64,000 nt of DNA from Sporosarcina sp. FSL K6-3457 (GTDB taxonomy: Bacteria > Bacillota > Bacilli > Bacillales_A > Planococcaceae). A model generated the notes under the pieces. The model was not told the origin of the DNA, made no database searches, and saw nothing but the letters and a program-made list of their open reading frames with translations. The stretch lies in assembly GCF_038007285.1 (NCBI RefSeq), contig NZ_JBBOWX010000001.1:4047501-4111500 (forward strand). Direction: 5' to 3'. This document shows, in pieces, positions 8,719 to 16,973 of this stretch; positions within the stretch are counted from its first letter, which is position 1, and each line of letters opens with the position of its first letter. The position numbers and the translations under genes are program-made.

Positions 8719-9599
8719 CGGCTGCCACTCTTTTCACCGAAAATCGTACGATACCGATCCTCAGAGCCCAATACCTTTTTCTCCATATCGAGCACCACAA
8801 TTTCCTGCTGCTCAAAAACAGTCAAAACAGACGCCAAAGAAGCCCTATCACTGTAAATCTGCAAGTTGTCCCCCACAGTTTCTACAGCAATAGCAGCCGC
8901 CATTAAAGCATTTTCCGCTTTCTCCACATCCTCCACGACAAACGCATAACGAATTTGTTCATACGCAGACATATCCTCTTGTATTAATAATCCACTCTTA
9001 AGAAATAAAATTTTCGACGTCACACGGTCAATCTCCGCTAAGTTATGAGAGGATAACAAAATCGTTGTCCCTTGTTCAAATAGCTCCAACAGCAATTCCC
9101 GCACGTGAATCGCACTCGTCGGATCCAATCCGTTGAGTGGTTCATCCAATATTAATAATTTCGGCTCGTTGACCACGGCCATCGCCAATAATAAATGCTG
9201 CTTCATTCCCAACGAATAGTTCTTCACTTTTTTATTCAAATAACCACTAATACCAATGCGCTCCGCCGTATTCAACAGCTGTTGCTTCGACAGCCCCTGC
9301 ACATCCCCAATAAATTGCAGGTGATCATAGCCCGTTAAATAATCGTACAGCACCGTGTTATCCTGCATAAACGAGATCTTTTTAAAAATATTAGGATTCT
9401 TATTACTCTTACCCAAAATCGAAACCTCACCGCGATCAGCAGTCAATAGATTCGTAATGATATTGAGCAAAGTAGACTTACCAGAACCATTCGGACCCAC
9501 CAATGCGAGTATTTGCGGCGTCTCAATCGCAAAGGAAATCCCTTTTAGTACTTGTTCTTTACCGTACGATTTATGTATGTCATTGACGGATAGAATCAT
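8715..9599 (-). CDS. ABC transporter ATP-binding protein
   Basis: A 294-residue nucleotide-binding protein. It shows Walker A GPNGSGKST (about 34-42), Q-loop MQDNTVLYD, signature YSLGMKQ, Walker B LLILDEP and switch His in LLSSHNL. A C-terminal ~80-residue extension follows (EDVEKAENALMAAAIAVE), as in exporters of the DrrA/BcrA group. ATG 9599 follows a G-rich ribosome site; a TTG lies one codon upstream. The stop overlaps the permease start, giving a tightly coupled exporter pair. Confidence 0.9.
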   Translation of the reverse strand: MILSVNDIHKSYGKEQVLKGISFAIETPQILALVGPNGSGKSTLLNIITNLLTADRGEVSILGKSNKNPNIFKKISFMQDNTVLYDYLTGYDHLQFIGDVQGLSKQQLLNTAERIGISGYLNKKVKNYSLGMKQHLLLAMAVVNEPKLLILDEPLNGLDPTSAIHVRELLLELFEQGTTILLSSHNLAEIDRVTSKILFLKSGLLIQEDMSAYEQIRYAFVVEDVEKAENALMAAAIAVETVGDNLQIYSDRASLASVLTVFEQQEIVVLDMEKKVLGSEDRYRTIFGEKSGSR

Positions 9600-9602
9600 C
9601 AA

Positions 9603-10208
9603 TTATCCCCCCCACACAATGGATATTTTAACATTCAGTCTATTACACCATATCGAATGGGTTGTTTGTTAAATATTGGATACCCCAACTTATTCCATTT
9701 AACACCAATTTAATGGTCCAAAAAAATCAATCACATTTCCAGTATATATATAAGCATTTAGAACAACGGTAATATGCCTTTCACTATCTATAATCGTCAT
9801 GTACTAGAATCGCCTATTTGTTACGCTACCCAAAATTCCACCTTCACTCCATAAAACAGTACGTAGTTCCTCTTGCTCTAATTCCTCGATATCAATATCA
9901 CGCCAATAAGTACCTAAACCCCACTCTTCAGCACGATATTTCAAATGCTCATAGGCTTTTTCATGCGCTTCCCAAGAATTTAAATTCGGGCGATGATAGC
10001 TAAACTAGTAGAAAATAGTGAGGATGAGCATAATTACAAGGATCATTTGTTTTGAATAGACGATGAACGGCGTAAGGTTTTAATCGGTATTTAAGTGTTG
10101 ACCTAGAATGATTAAATAATATAATTTAGCGATAATTACTCGTAGCCTCGCCAGCCGTTTTCACTAAATTTTTAGGTCAATTTAAGTAAAGACCTGATAT
10201 ATAATTAT
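9603..10208. other. Intergenic region with a gene fragment and an orphan promoter
   Basis: About 600 bases between two ABC operons. It holds the upstream region of the ABC ATPase gene, an open gene fragment at 9804-10001 (listed separately), and a good sigma-A-type promoter on the plus strand (TTGACC at 10098-10103, 16-base spacer, TATAAT at 10120-10125) with no gene in front of it. A short inverted repeat (AGGTC/GACCT, about 10170-10194) follows. The promoter could drive antisense RNA against the permease gene at 10209 or be a relic. Confidence 0.5.
9804..10001 (-). pseudogene. Unrecognised gene fragment without a start
   Basis: A 65-codon open stretch reading NSWEAHEKAYEHLKYRAEEW and then GLGTYWRDIDIEELEQEEL on the minus strand, bounded upstream by an in-frame TAG and without any start codon or ribosome site. 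Composition looks protein-like (amphipathic, W- and E-rich), so I take it as the C-terminal remnant of a deleted gene at the edge of the accessory island. Family unknown. Confidence 0.4.
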
Positions 10209-10994
10209 TTAACTAGTTGATGCATATCTTTTAATGCCTTTGATCCATTGTATTCTTACAATCCAAAACATAATAAATGTGAAAATTAACAATGAAATTA
10301 AAGCTGTTATATCAACATTTCCCCTCAAAAAATTAACAGGGGTGTTTGTAGCAGATACTACAGGAATAATAAATACAATAACTATTTGTAAATATTTTGG
10401 ATATACTGATCTTGGTCTACTAGCCAAGTCAAATAGATACTCTGGTAATCCAATTAATTTTCCTGGTCTCTCAATCCAAAAAGAAAGTGATACAAAAAAT
10501 TGATTCAAAAGATAATAGAATAGAACACCAATAAATAAAAATAAAATATATTGGACAAAATAGATAGCATGAATATTGTTATCCAGATTTTTTATTGAAT
10601 AGAAAATTAAAGCAAGGGGAATAATCATATTAATTAGACTAGGTATATCTAATAATCGAAAACTGCATAAAAGTTGCGAATCGACAGGTCTAATTAAATC
10701 ATAATCCAATTCTCCCTCTATAACTTTATCCATAAGCTCTTCGTGTTGTAATATAAATAAAAATTGGTAAATGTATTGAATTAATGAGAATGTACCAATT
10801 AACAAAAGAAAGGAATTTTTATCCCATCCAAATATATTGTCCGTGTAACTGTAATAAACAAAGACACCAATAACTTCTCCTAAAGAAAATAATGTTCCAA
10901 ACACCACAATAAAAATTGAAGTTGTTCTATATGCTAATGTTTGAGAAAAACTTTGAGAAATAAACATGTTAATTATTCTACATAACTTAATCAT
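10209..10994 (-). CDS. ABC-2 family permease (COG3694-like)
   Basis: A 261-residue, six-helix membrane protein with segments near 25-50, 60-80, 110-130, 140-165, 200-220 and 230-250. The motif EGELDYDLIRPVDSQLLCSF (about 92-111) is the cytoplasmic loop typical of the ABC2_membrane_6 permeases (COG3694/COG4587). One base separates it from the partner permease gene, so it is the last gene of a three-gene exporter. It lies downstream of the YcaO/arginase genes, beyond the inserted element, and is the natural candidate for exporting the modified peptide. That assignment is by context only. Confidence 0.8.
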   Translation of the reverse strand: MIKLCRIINMFISQSFSQTLAYRTTSIFIVVFGTLFSLGEVIGVFVYYSYTDNIFGWDKNSFLLLIGTFSLIQYIYQFLFILQHEELMDKVIEGELDYDLIRPVDSQLLCSFRLLDIPSLINMIIPLALIFYSIKNLDNNIHAIYFVQYILFLFIGVLFYYLLNQFFVSLSFWIERPGKLIGLPEYLFDLASRPRSVYPKYLQIVIVFIIPVVSATNTPVNFLRGNVDITALISLLIFTFIMFWIVRIQWIKGIKRYASTS

Positions 10995-10995
10995 T

Positions 10996-11775
10996 TTACA
11001 TATTCACACTTTCATAATTTTTTAGACCTAATCTCCATGTTATTATATAAATAATAGTAAATATCAATATCCAAGTAATAGATGCTAACAAAAAATATGA
11101 TATTTGTTCCGTACTTAAATTACCTTGTATCAATTTTGCATTTACATATCCAAATAAAGAAAATGGTAAAACTTCAATTACTTTACCCAAATAGTTTGGT
11201 AGTAAATCTAATGGAAAAAGCCCTCCTCCCAAAATGGCCATTAAAGATCCATATAAAGGCTTCATAGGCCACATTTGAATAACCCAAAAACTTAAGTTAC
11301 CTAAAGTTGCACCAAAAATGAAGAGAAGGATAAAATTCGAAAAAAGCAATAAGATATCTAAATAACTCGGTAAATTAAACTTGAAATTCACAAAAAATAT
11401 CAATCCAATTATCACAAAAATAAGTATAAGAATTTCAATTACTTTTTTTCCAAAAAAAACAAAAAAGTTTTCAATATGAAAAGAATAAGGTCTGAAAAGT
11501 ATATTTGTTAGTGTCCCATTTCTTACAAGGCCAGATGTACGAAAGATATGTTCCGAAGAAAATATGACACCAATAAGGGCTACAATTATTATATATTCTG
11601 TCATTGTATTCAATGAATAACTTTCTACACTTCCTCCTCCCATAAATATAGCCCTCCATACAAATAAAAACGTTATTATTTGAAAAAATTGAACGAAAAA
11701 CCCTGAAATAATATTCCATTTATAAGTCAACGATATTTTTATTTGATTAGTAAAAACACTATTGTATTTATTCAT
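10996..11775 (-). CDS. ABC-2 family permease (COG4587-like)
   Basis: A 259-residue, six-helix membrane protein. SLTYKWNIISGFFVQFFQIITFL forms the first helix, and GLVRNGTLTNILFRPYSFHIE (about 80-100) is the conserved loop (G-x-L-x-x-x-L-x-R-P) of this permease family. It overlaps the ATPase gene by 4 bases and is followed after 1 base by the second permease. The three proteins would form a heterodimeric-channel exporter of the COG4586/4587/3694 type. The region is visibly AT-rich compared with flanking housekeeping genes. Confidence 0.8.
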   Translation of the reverse strand: MNKYNSVFTNQIKISLTYKWNIISGFFVQFFQIITFLFVWRAIFMGGGSVESYSLNTMTEYIIIVALIGVIFSSEHIFRTSGLVRNGTLTNILFRPYSFHIENFFVFFGKKVIEILILIFVIIGLIFFVNFKFNLPSYLDILLLFSNFILLFIFGATLGNLSFWVIQMWPMKPLYGSLMAILGGGLFPLDLLPNYLGKVIEVLPFSLFGYVNAKLIQGNLSTEQISYFLLASITWILIFTIIYIITWRLGLKNYESVNM

Positions 11776-12761
11776 ACTACTGAATCCTTTTCTGAAAAAA
11801 TTTTATATATTATCTCCTCTAAGTTTACTTCTTCTATTTTAATGTTTGTAAATTCAATTCGATTTTCTAATAAGTATTGAGCCAATTCGGTTACCTTTTC
11901 TCTATCAATATTTAGAGAGAGAATATTATTTTCATATTCAATTTGAATATTTTTAAAAGGAAATATCAATTTTTCATAGGTTTTATGATCAATGTTAAGT
12001 TTAATTGATACCTCATCACTATTATATTGTTCCGTCAGTGCACTTGTCTTTCCATCATAAGTTACCTGACCATCTAAAATAATAACTAATCTATCACATA
12101 GTGCTTTTATATCATTCATATAATGACTTGTAATAATTATTGTAGTATTTTCAAATTTATTCATTTCTAATAAAAATGAATAAATTGACTTTTGACTTGC
12201 CAAATCTAATCCTATTGTTGGTTCATCTAGTAGTAACAGCTTTGGTTGATGTAAAAAAGATGCGATTAGTTCACACTTCATTCTCTCACCAAGTGAAAGT
12301 TTTCGGACTGGTGTATTGATCTTTGTTGAAACGCCCAATTGACTAACTAACTTATTTAATCTGGTTTCATAATCTTTTTGATTAATTTCGTAAATCTCTT
12401 TTAACATTCTATAGGTATCGACCGGGGGGAGATCCCAAATTAGTTGACTTTTTTGACCTAAAACAAGTCCTACATTTTTTAGAAACGCACGTTCTTTTTT
12501 GTAAGGGACTTTACCCATCACATGTAATTCGCCAGATTTAGGGTATATTAATCCAACTAAAATTTTCATTAAAGTAGTTTTACCAGCTCCATTGGGTCCT
12601 AGTAATCCGATCATTTCCCCAGGATGAATATTTAAATTAATATCTTTTAATGCATGTAATTCTATTTTTTTTCTTGAAAAGAAATCTTTAAAAGAAGCCC
12701 GTAACCCCTCCGACTTTTCATAGCTTTCATATGTATAGTTGATATTTTTCGCATAAATCAT
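11772..12761 (-). CDS. ABC transporter ATP-binding protein (COG4586-like)
   Basis: A 329-residue ATPase with Walker A GLLGPNGAGKTTLMK (about 52-66), Q-loop VLGQKSQLIWDLPPVDTYRML (the LGQKSQLWWDLP-type motif is characteristic of the COG4586 group), signature RKLSLGERMKCELI, Walker B LLLLDEP and H-loop ITSHYM. A ~90-residue C-terminal domain follows. Translation of the first permease is coupled through a 4-base overlap. It is the first intact gene downstream of the IS1182-type element that separates it from the peptide-modifying genes. Whether it still has a promoter is unclear. Confidence 0.9.
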   Translation of the reverse strand: MIYAKNINYTYESYEKSEGLRASFKDFFSRKKIELHALKDINLNIHPGEMIGLLGPNGAGKTTLMKILVGLIYPKSGELHVMGKVPYKKERAFLKNVGLVLGQKSQLIWDLPPVDTYRMLKEIYEINQKDYETRLNKLVSQLGVSTKINTPVRKLSLGERMKCELIASFLHQPKLLLLDEPTIGLDLASQKSIYSFLLEMNKFENTTIIITSHYMNDIKALCDRLVIILDGQVTYDGKTSALTEQYNSDEVSIKLNIDHKTYEKLIFPFKNIQIEYENNILSLNIDREKVTELAQYLLENRIEFTNIKIEEVNLEEIIYKIFSEKDSVV

Positions 12762-12781
12762 AATAATCCCCTATCTGCTTT

Positions 12782-12844
12782 CTAATGAGTTAATTTCATA
12801 ATTCCTATCCCTTTGGTATCATGGGTTTCAATCCAATAAAAATG
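12782..12844 (-). pseudogene. C-terminal coding remnant left of the inserted element
   Basis: On the minus strand the 20 codons before TAG 12782-12784 read HFYWIETHDTKGIGIMKLTH and run directly into the inner-left end of the insertion sequence. This looks like the end of a real protein cut off by the insertion. It may be the original C-terminus of the UPF0489 gene at 14302-15195, or of another gene lost by deletion. Confidence 0.45.
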
Positions 12845-14303
12845 AGACACCTCCCCAAATTCGGTATAATGGTAGTGACCAAACAACCAATATCGAATGG
12901 AGTGAATGCCTCATGACCATTATAAAACAAATTAGCCTGTTTGACATCCAACAATTATTCGAAATGGAAAGCTCACATCGTTTTGATGCGATTTTTGCCA
13001 CTTTCGATGTACAACCAATCTTTCATCTCTTTTCCCAAAAGACGCTGCGTGGTGCTCCGCGTGAATGTAATTACGGTGCGATGATTCAGTCATTGATGAT
13101 TCGTATTGTCGAACGCATCCCAACCGTAAAGGATTTAAGACAACGTTTAGTCAACGATCCTTTCTTCCGTCTAGATTGCGGATTTCTTGTCTCAGACTCA
13201 GTCCCTTCGGAGGCTACTTATTCTCGCATAATCAGTGTGATTAGCCAGTCTGATGTGCTGGATAACATGCAGGATGAACTGATTCAAACTGCCTTTTCAG
13301 AAGGCTTTCTTTGTGATGAACACCTTGCCTTCGATGCGACGCATTTCGAAGCACGTGACGCATCCATTCCTTCCGAGAAAAAAGAAGCGAAGCCACCGAA
13401 GAAACGTGGACGTAAAACAAAAGAAGAACAGGTAGCTTGGCTCGCTGAACAAGCTGAAATCGAAGCGAATTTATCCACCTACGAAAAGAAACTGGAAGCC
13501 CAGTTGTCAATTTCAGCTGAAACACTTTGGCAAGACATACCGATCCAGCCGAAGTGGGGCGTCAAGAAAAATAGTGACGGTAAAAATACGTTCTGGTACG
13601 GCTTTAAAGGACATCTGGCTGTTTCATCGAAAAGCCAGTATATTGTAGGTCGCCTTATGTCTTCAGGTAATTTATCTGACAGTAAAGCGGCTATCCCGCT
13701 ATTGAAAAAAATAGATGCCATCCTGCCAAACCAGTTTACGGCAGCGTTATTCGATGCAGGTTATGATTATGAACCCATCTATAAGCAGGCAGTGGCGCAA
13801 ACGATGCGTGTCGTGATTCCATACAATGTGCGAAATGAAGGTGAATATATAGGATTCGATGACCATTTTCGCCCCACTTGTGTACGTGAGCACAGCTACT
13901 GTTACGATAGCTTCGATGAGAAATACCGTACATTAAAATTTACACGCCCGAAAGAGTGTGAAACCTGTCCATTGCGAGAGGATTCACTGTGTCAAAAGGT
14001 GTTTAAAATCAATGTGAAACGGATATTCGAAAATATACGTACCCAGCACGCGGCTCAGAATTATGGAAGAAACTTTATAAAGAACGGACCGCAGTAGAAC
14101 GCGTCAACGCCTATTTAAAAGAATACTTTCAATTGAACAATGTCCGTCACCGAACAGGTGAAAAAGCAAAACTGCATTTCAACCTTGTGACGTTTATTTA
14201 TAATGCCTGCAAATTGGCAGTGGATCGAATGAATGCCTTATTACAAACACAAAACACAGCTGCTTAATTTTTAAAAACGTAGTTTTTGATAGAGGAGCAG
14301 TCT
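12845..14303. mobile_element. IS1182-family insertion sequence, probably inactive
   Basis: About 1.46 kb with imperfect ends: AGACACCTCC at 12845-12854 and the complement AGACTGCTCC at 14294-14303 (8 of 10 match). It holds a single transposase gene on the plus strand. The right end supplies the stop codon of the minus-strand UPF0489 gene, and the left end abuts a coding remnant, so it splits a single minus-strand operon. Exact ends and target duplication could not be settled by eye. Confidence 0.65.
12913..14267 (+). pseudogene. IS1182-family DDE transposase, frameshifted
   Basis: The first frame (394 codons) shows an N-terminal DUF772-type domain (GAMIQSLMIRIVERIPTVKD, DPFFRLDCGF), LAFDATHFEARD with the first catalytic Asp, and ALFDAGYDYEPIY with the second. 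It then derails at about 14042-14044, where CCCC has become CCC. In the next frame the conserved end continues GSELWKKLYKERTAVERVNAY, carrying the catalytic Glu, to TAA 14267. A one-base deletion best explains this, leaving an inactive transposase; a programmed shift is less likely because no slippery heptamer is visible. Confidence 0.8.
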
Positions 14304-15195
14304 ACGCTCTTGAAAAAGATGATTTATGAAATTGATTCAATAGATAATTAATATCTATTACTTCCTCATTGGTTTTAAATATTTCATATATCATATTACG
14401 TACTAAGTTTTCCGTGAATTCAAAACTTTCTTTCGGTGTATATCCACTTTTAAGTGATCGGCAGATAATAATTGCTTTGGGTTTACTTTTAAAGTTAATT
14501 AAAAATCCTTTTAATTTCTCCACTTTCATACTGATATGATCATAACCTTTTTCTTTGTTCTCTAAAGGACCATCTATTTCACGATAGGTTAAGAAGTATT
14601 GATTATCTCTTCTTTCGAAATTTACTTTCCTTCCAAAATGGAGCTTCCACTTATTATATTTATTATGGATATGTTCCTCATAGGTTTTTTTATTGATTTC
14701 TATCTCTGTATATTCTCCAGCTTCATCATCACAGGAGAAATAATCCAAATCAACACTGAGTATCCAGTTATCAAGATTAAAATCTATGATATTACTCTTA
14801 TTTAGTTCAAGTAATGTTAGTTCGAAAGTATTTTTACTACTTTGTTTATTTTGTTCTTTTCTTAAAGTAAGAATTAAATCATTATAGTAAGATTCCTCGA
14901 CAACTTTAAAGCTCAATGTTTTAGTACTAGAATTATTATTAATCCAGAACACTTTATCTATAATATTTTTATAAATTAAAGGTAGAATATAATCTGATAC
15001 TCTAAGCTGTTCATAAGTTATCTTTTTAATACTCTGTATATCATTTTGATGTAACATATCCTTATTAACAATCACTCTTCCTAAATCGTGATGTTCATCT
15101 ATATGTAAAAGACAACTTTTTTTTATTATTCCCTTTAGGTGAAGATAAGTAATAGCTAAATATGCTTCATTATGCTCCTCGATTGTGATTAACAT
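14302..15195 (-). CDS. UPF0489 family protein, peptide-arginase-like (OspR type)
   Basis: A 297-residue protein. HIDEHHD at 31-37 matches the H-x-D-x-H-x-D manganese motif of ureohydrolases, and WILSVDLDYFSC around 140-152 matches the second S-x-D-x-D motif. The UPF0489 family includes OspR, shown to convert arginine in a precursor peptide to ornithine during landornamide biosynthesis. Here it follows a YcaO gene and a small peptide with two adjacent arginines, so a peptide-modifying role is the best reading. RBS GGAGGAGG precedes ATG. The stop codon and probably the last residue or two come from the inserted element, so the C-terminus may be truncated. Activity now is uncertain. Confidence 0.75.
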   Translation of the reverse strand: MLITIEEHNEAYLAITYLHLKGIIKKSCLLHIDEHHDLGRVIVNKDMLHQNDIQSIKKITYEQLRVSDYILPLIYKNIIDKVFWINNNSSTKTLSFKVVEESYYNDLILTLRKEQNKQSSKNTFELTLLELNKSNIIDFNLDNWILSVDLDYFSCDDEAGEYTEIEINKKTYEEHIHNKYNKWKLHFGRKVNFERRDNQYFLTYREIDGPLENKEKGYDHISMKVEKLKGFLINFKSKPKAIIICRSLKSGYTPKESFEFTENLVRNMIYEIFKTNEEVIDINYLLNQFHKSSFSRA

Positions 15196-15291
15196 AATAG
15201 TCCTCCTCCCTATTTTCGAGTAAAAACAATATAAAATCGTTCTTTTGGAATCCTAGCATCGAAGTGTTAGGAAGCGGAAAAATCTTACTTT

Positions 15292-16479
15292 TCATAAAAA
15301 GGTTTCTCCTCTACTGGATAAAGGTAATCCTACTCCTGATCTTACTAAATGAAACTTTTCAAGTCCCGGTACTATTACTTTTATACAGAATAAGTTTTCG
15401 GACTTGTAAATAGTTTTGAAAAACATTTTATATCCATTTTTATTCAAAGACATATTAATCTTGTCCAGTTGGTCTCTTAAAGTTAAATTTTCTGATTCAA
15501 TTGGGTAGTCACGAAAGTCTATCAACTTTTCACTGCATTCATAATTCAACAGAAGACAATTTAAAAGCGGCTTATATTTTCCTAGTTTATCCAGGTTTGT
15601 TCGATCTTCTTTTTCCAAAGTTTCATCATGTAAATAGTACGATTGGAGGCATTCTAATAAAGCTCTTTCCAAAGCATATTTTACAGATATAGATGAACCG
15701 GTACCTACTATAGGTAATTCATTCCCTCTTTTATTTCCTTTTACTAAATAAGTTGGAATAGATAAATCGCTTGTTATATCAATGATTTTCAAGTTTTCCA
15801 AAGTGGTATTACACTCATCTATTAATTTCTTTAGAAAAGAAGGACATGAATCTTGATTAATGACCTTTATCGTATTTTTTTTCGATGAAATAAAGGTTTG
15901 AATAAGATGAACTGATATAGAGTCTCTTTCAATAACTTCATTTATCCCATGTAATAATGCCTCTTCTAAATTTAAGCCTACAGAGGTCCCATTATTCGTT
16001 GAATAGAGCCTGAGCTTTGAACCGTTTAAACTTTTTTGTGAATACATGGGATGAGTTAAAAAGGCCGGGTAGAAAATTTTCGAACTATTTGATCCATATT
16101 CAATAAAAGTTTCGCAATCCACTATAAATTCAGGGTTCTGTTGGTAAAGCATTTTTATAGGATATTCATTGTTTACATTTTCCTGACAATAGAGCTGGGA
16201 GATCTTTTTCGGTATTACTGCTCTGGCGATGACATTAGGGGAACCCAAATAATGTTCTAGGGCTTCAAATAATCCACTCGCTAGAGATTGTTCTCCAATC
16301 CCTTTCCCATTACCTCTATAATTTTCGTTAGCTAAATCTACTTTATCTAACTCTATAATAGTCGTCATATATGTTTCACCGTACTGAGAAATTTTATATG
16401 AAACATTTATGTTCCTGAATTCATTCATTGCATTATTAATTGCAACATCAACTGAATTGTCTCTTTCAAAATTCTTCAC
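15292..16479 (-). CDS. YcaO-domain peptide-modifying enzyme (stand-alone)
   Basis: A 395-residue YcaO protein. ATP-binding motifs are in place: SLASGLFEALEHYLG (65-79), HGINEVIERDS (177-187), RALLECLQSYY (272-282) and, near the end, VIVPGLEKFHLVRSG. YcaO enzymes use ATP to activate backbone amides, giving azolines, thioamides or amidines in ribosomal peptides. No E1-like/ocin-ThiF domain is fused, no TfuA or dehydrogenase gene is nearby, and the C-terminus lacks the P-x-P-x-P tail common in azoline-forming YcaOs. That resembles the stand-alone amidine-forming type (bottromycin, streptamidine). It starts with GTG after GGGGGG. The gene is preceded by a small peptide gene and a hairpin. Confidence 0.85.
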   Translation of the reverse strand: MKNFERDNSVDVAINNAMNEFRNINVSYKISQYGETYMTTIIELDKVDLANENYRGNGKGIGEQSLASGLFEALEHYLGSPNVIARAVIPKKISQLYCQENVNNEYPIKMLYQQNPEFIVDCETFIEYGSNSSKIFYPAFLTHPMYSQKSLNGSKLRLYSTNNGTSVGLNLEEALLHGINEVIERDSISVHLIQTFISSKKNTIKVINQDSCPSFLKKLIDECNTTLENLKIIDITSDLSIPTYLVKGNKRGNELPIVGTGSSISVKYALERALLECLQSYYLHDETLEKEDRTNLDKLGKYKPLLNCLLLNYECSEKLIDFRDYPIESENLTLRDQLDKINMSLNKNGYKMFFKTIYKSENLFCIKVIVPGLEKFHLVRSGVGLPLSSRGETFL

Positions 16480-16562
16480 ATTAACCCCCCCATTGCATTT
16501 TAAAAGAAATAAAGAAGTTATTTAATAAATCTGTATGCTTTTTATTTTATTTAATAAATTTT

Positions 16563-16587
16563 AAAAAGCCGCTTAAAGCGGCTTTTT
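16563..16587 (-). terminator. Hairpin attenuator between peptide and YcaO genes
   Basis: Arms AAAAAGCCGCTT and AAGCGGCTTTTT pair perfectly around one base and end in a T run on either strand. It lies 5 bases after the peptide stop and 84 bases before the YcaO start. Partial termination here would give much more peptide mRNA than enzyme mRNA, a usual arrangement in RiPP loci. Confidence 0.8.
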
Positions 16588-16591
16588 AAAA

Positions 16592-16711
16592 TTAAACTTC
16601 TTCATCCACGGCTTCGTCGACCTCTTTGAAGAAAAAATCAAGCTCTGTCTCAAAGTCTTCTATTGCAAAATTAGTGGGGTTATTTGTAACTTCACTACGT
16701 CTACTTCCCAT
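16592..16711 (-). CDS. Candidate RiPP precursor peptide, 39 residues, acidic
   Basis: An unlisted small gene found by reading the minus strand. It has a near-perfect ribosome site (AAAGGAGGAG, ~9 bases from ATG). The peptide begins MGSRRSEVTNNPTNFAI and continues EDFETELDFFFKEVDEAVDEEV, so the C-terminal two thirds are strongly acidic. The only arginines are R4 and R5. A neighbouring peptide-arginase-like enzyme needs arginine, and the C-terminal half has no Cys, Ser or Arg, so the core is probably at the N-terminus and the acidic part acts as a C-terminal follower. That layout is known from bottromycin, also YcaO-modified and also starting Met-Gly. No homologue was recognised; function is inferred from context. 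Confidence 0.7.
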   Translation of the reverse strand: MGSRRSEVTNNPTNFAIEDFETELDFFFKEVDEAVDEEV

Positions 16712-16973
16712 AATTAACAACTCCTCCTTTCTCATTCTATTTTAAATATTACCCTATTTAAAATTAAATTGAGTGAACCCGGCCGGATCTCTCACCTCTC
16801 ACGATAAATCAGACAACTCAGAAATTCAACAACTTTCGGTTGGGAAAGTTAATGGAAAAACAGCAATTATTTCATCATTTATTTTCTAACTTTCATTTGG
16901 CCTATTTCTATAGATTTCTTTTATTTTTATGGTAAAGTTGAACTATACGGAAAAGTATGGGTGGTGAAATAAT
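16712..16973. promoter_or_regulatory. Divergent control region with a 20-bp palindrome
   Basis: The 262 bases between the peptide gene and the NprR-like regulator hold an inverted repeat AACTTTC-6-GAAAGTT at 16831-16850 and a smaller ATAC-6-GTAT at about 16942-16957. A further partial AACTTTC lies near 16888. The palindrome is a candidate operator for the regulator. Promoters on both strands must lie here, but I could not identify -35/-10 pairs with confidence. Confidence 0.5.

Noticed and set aside
14002..14100. Programmed frameshift in the IS1182 transposase
   Set aside because: No slippery heptamer or downstream structure seen; a simple loss of one C in a C run explains it better.
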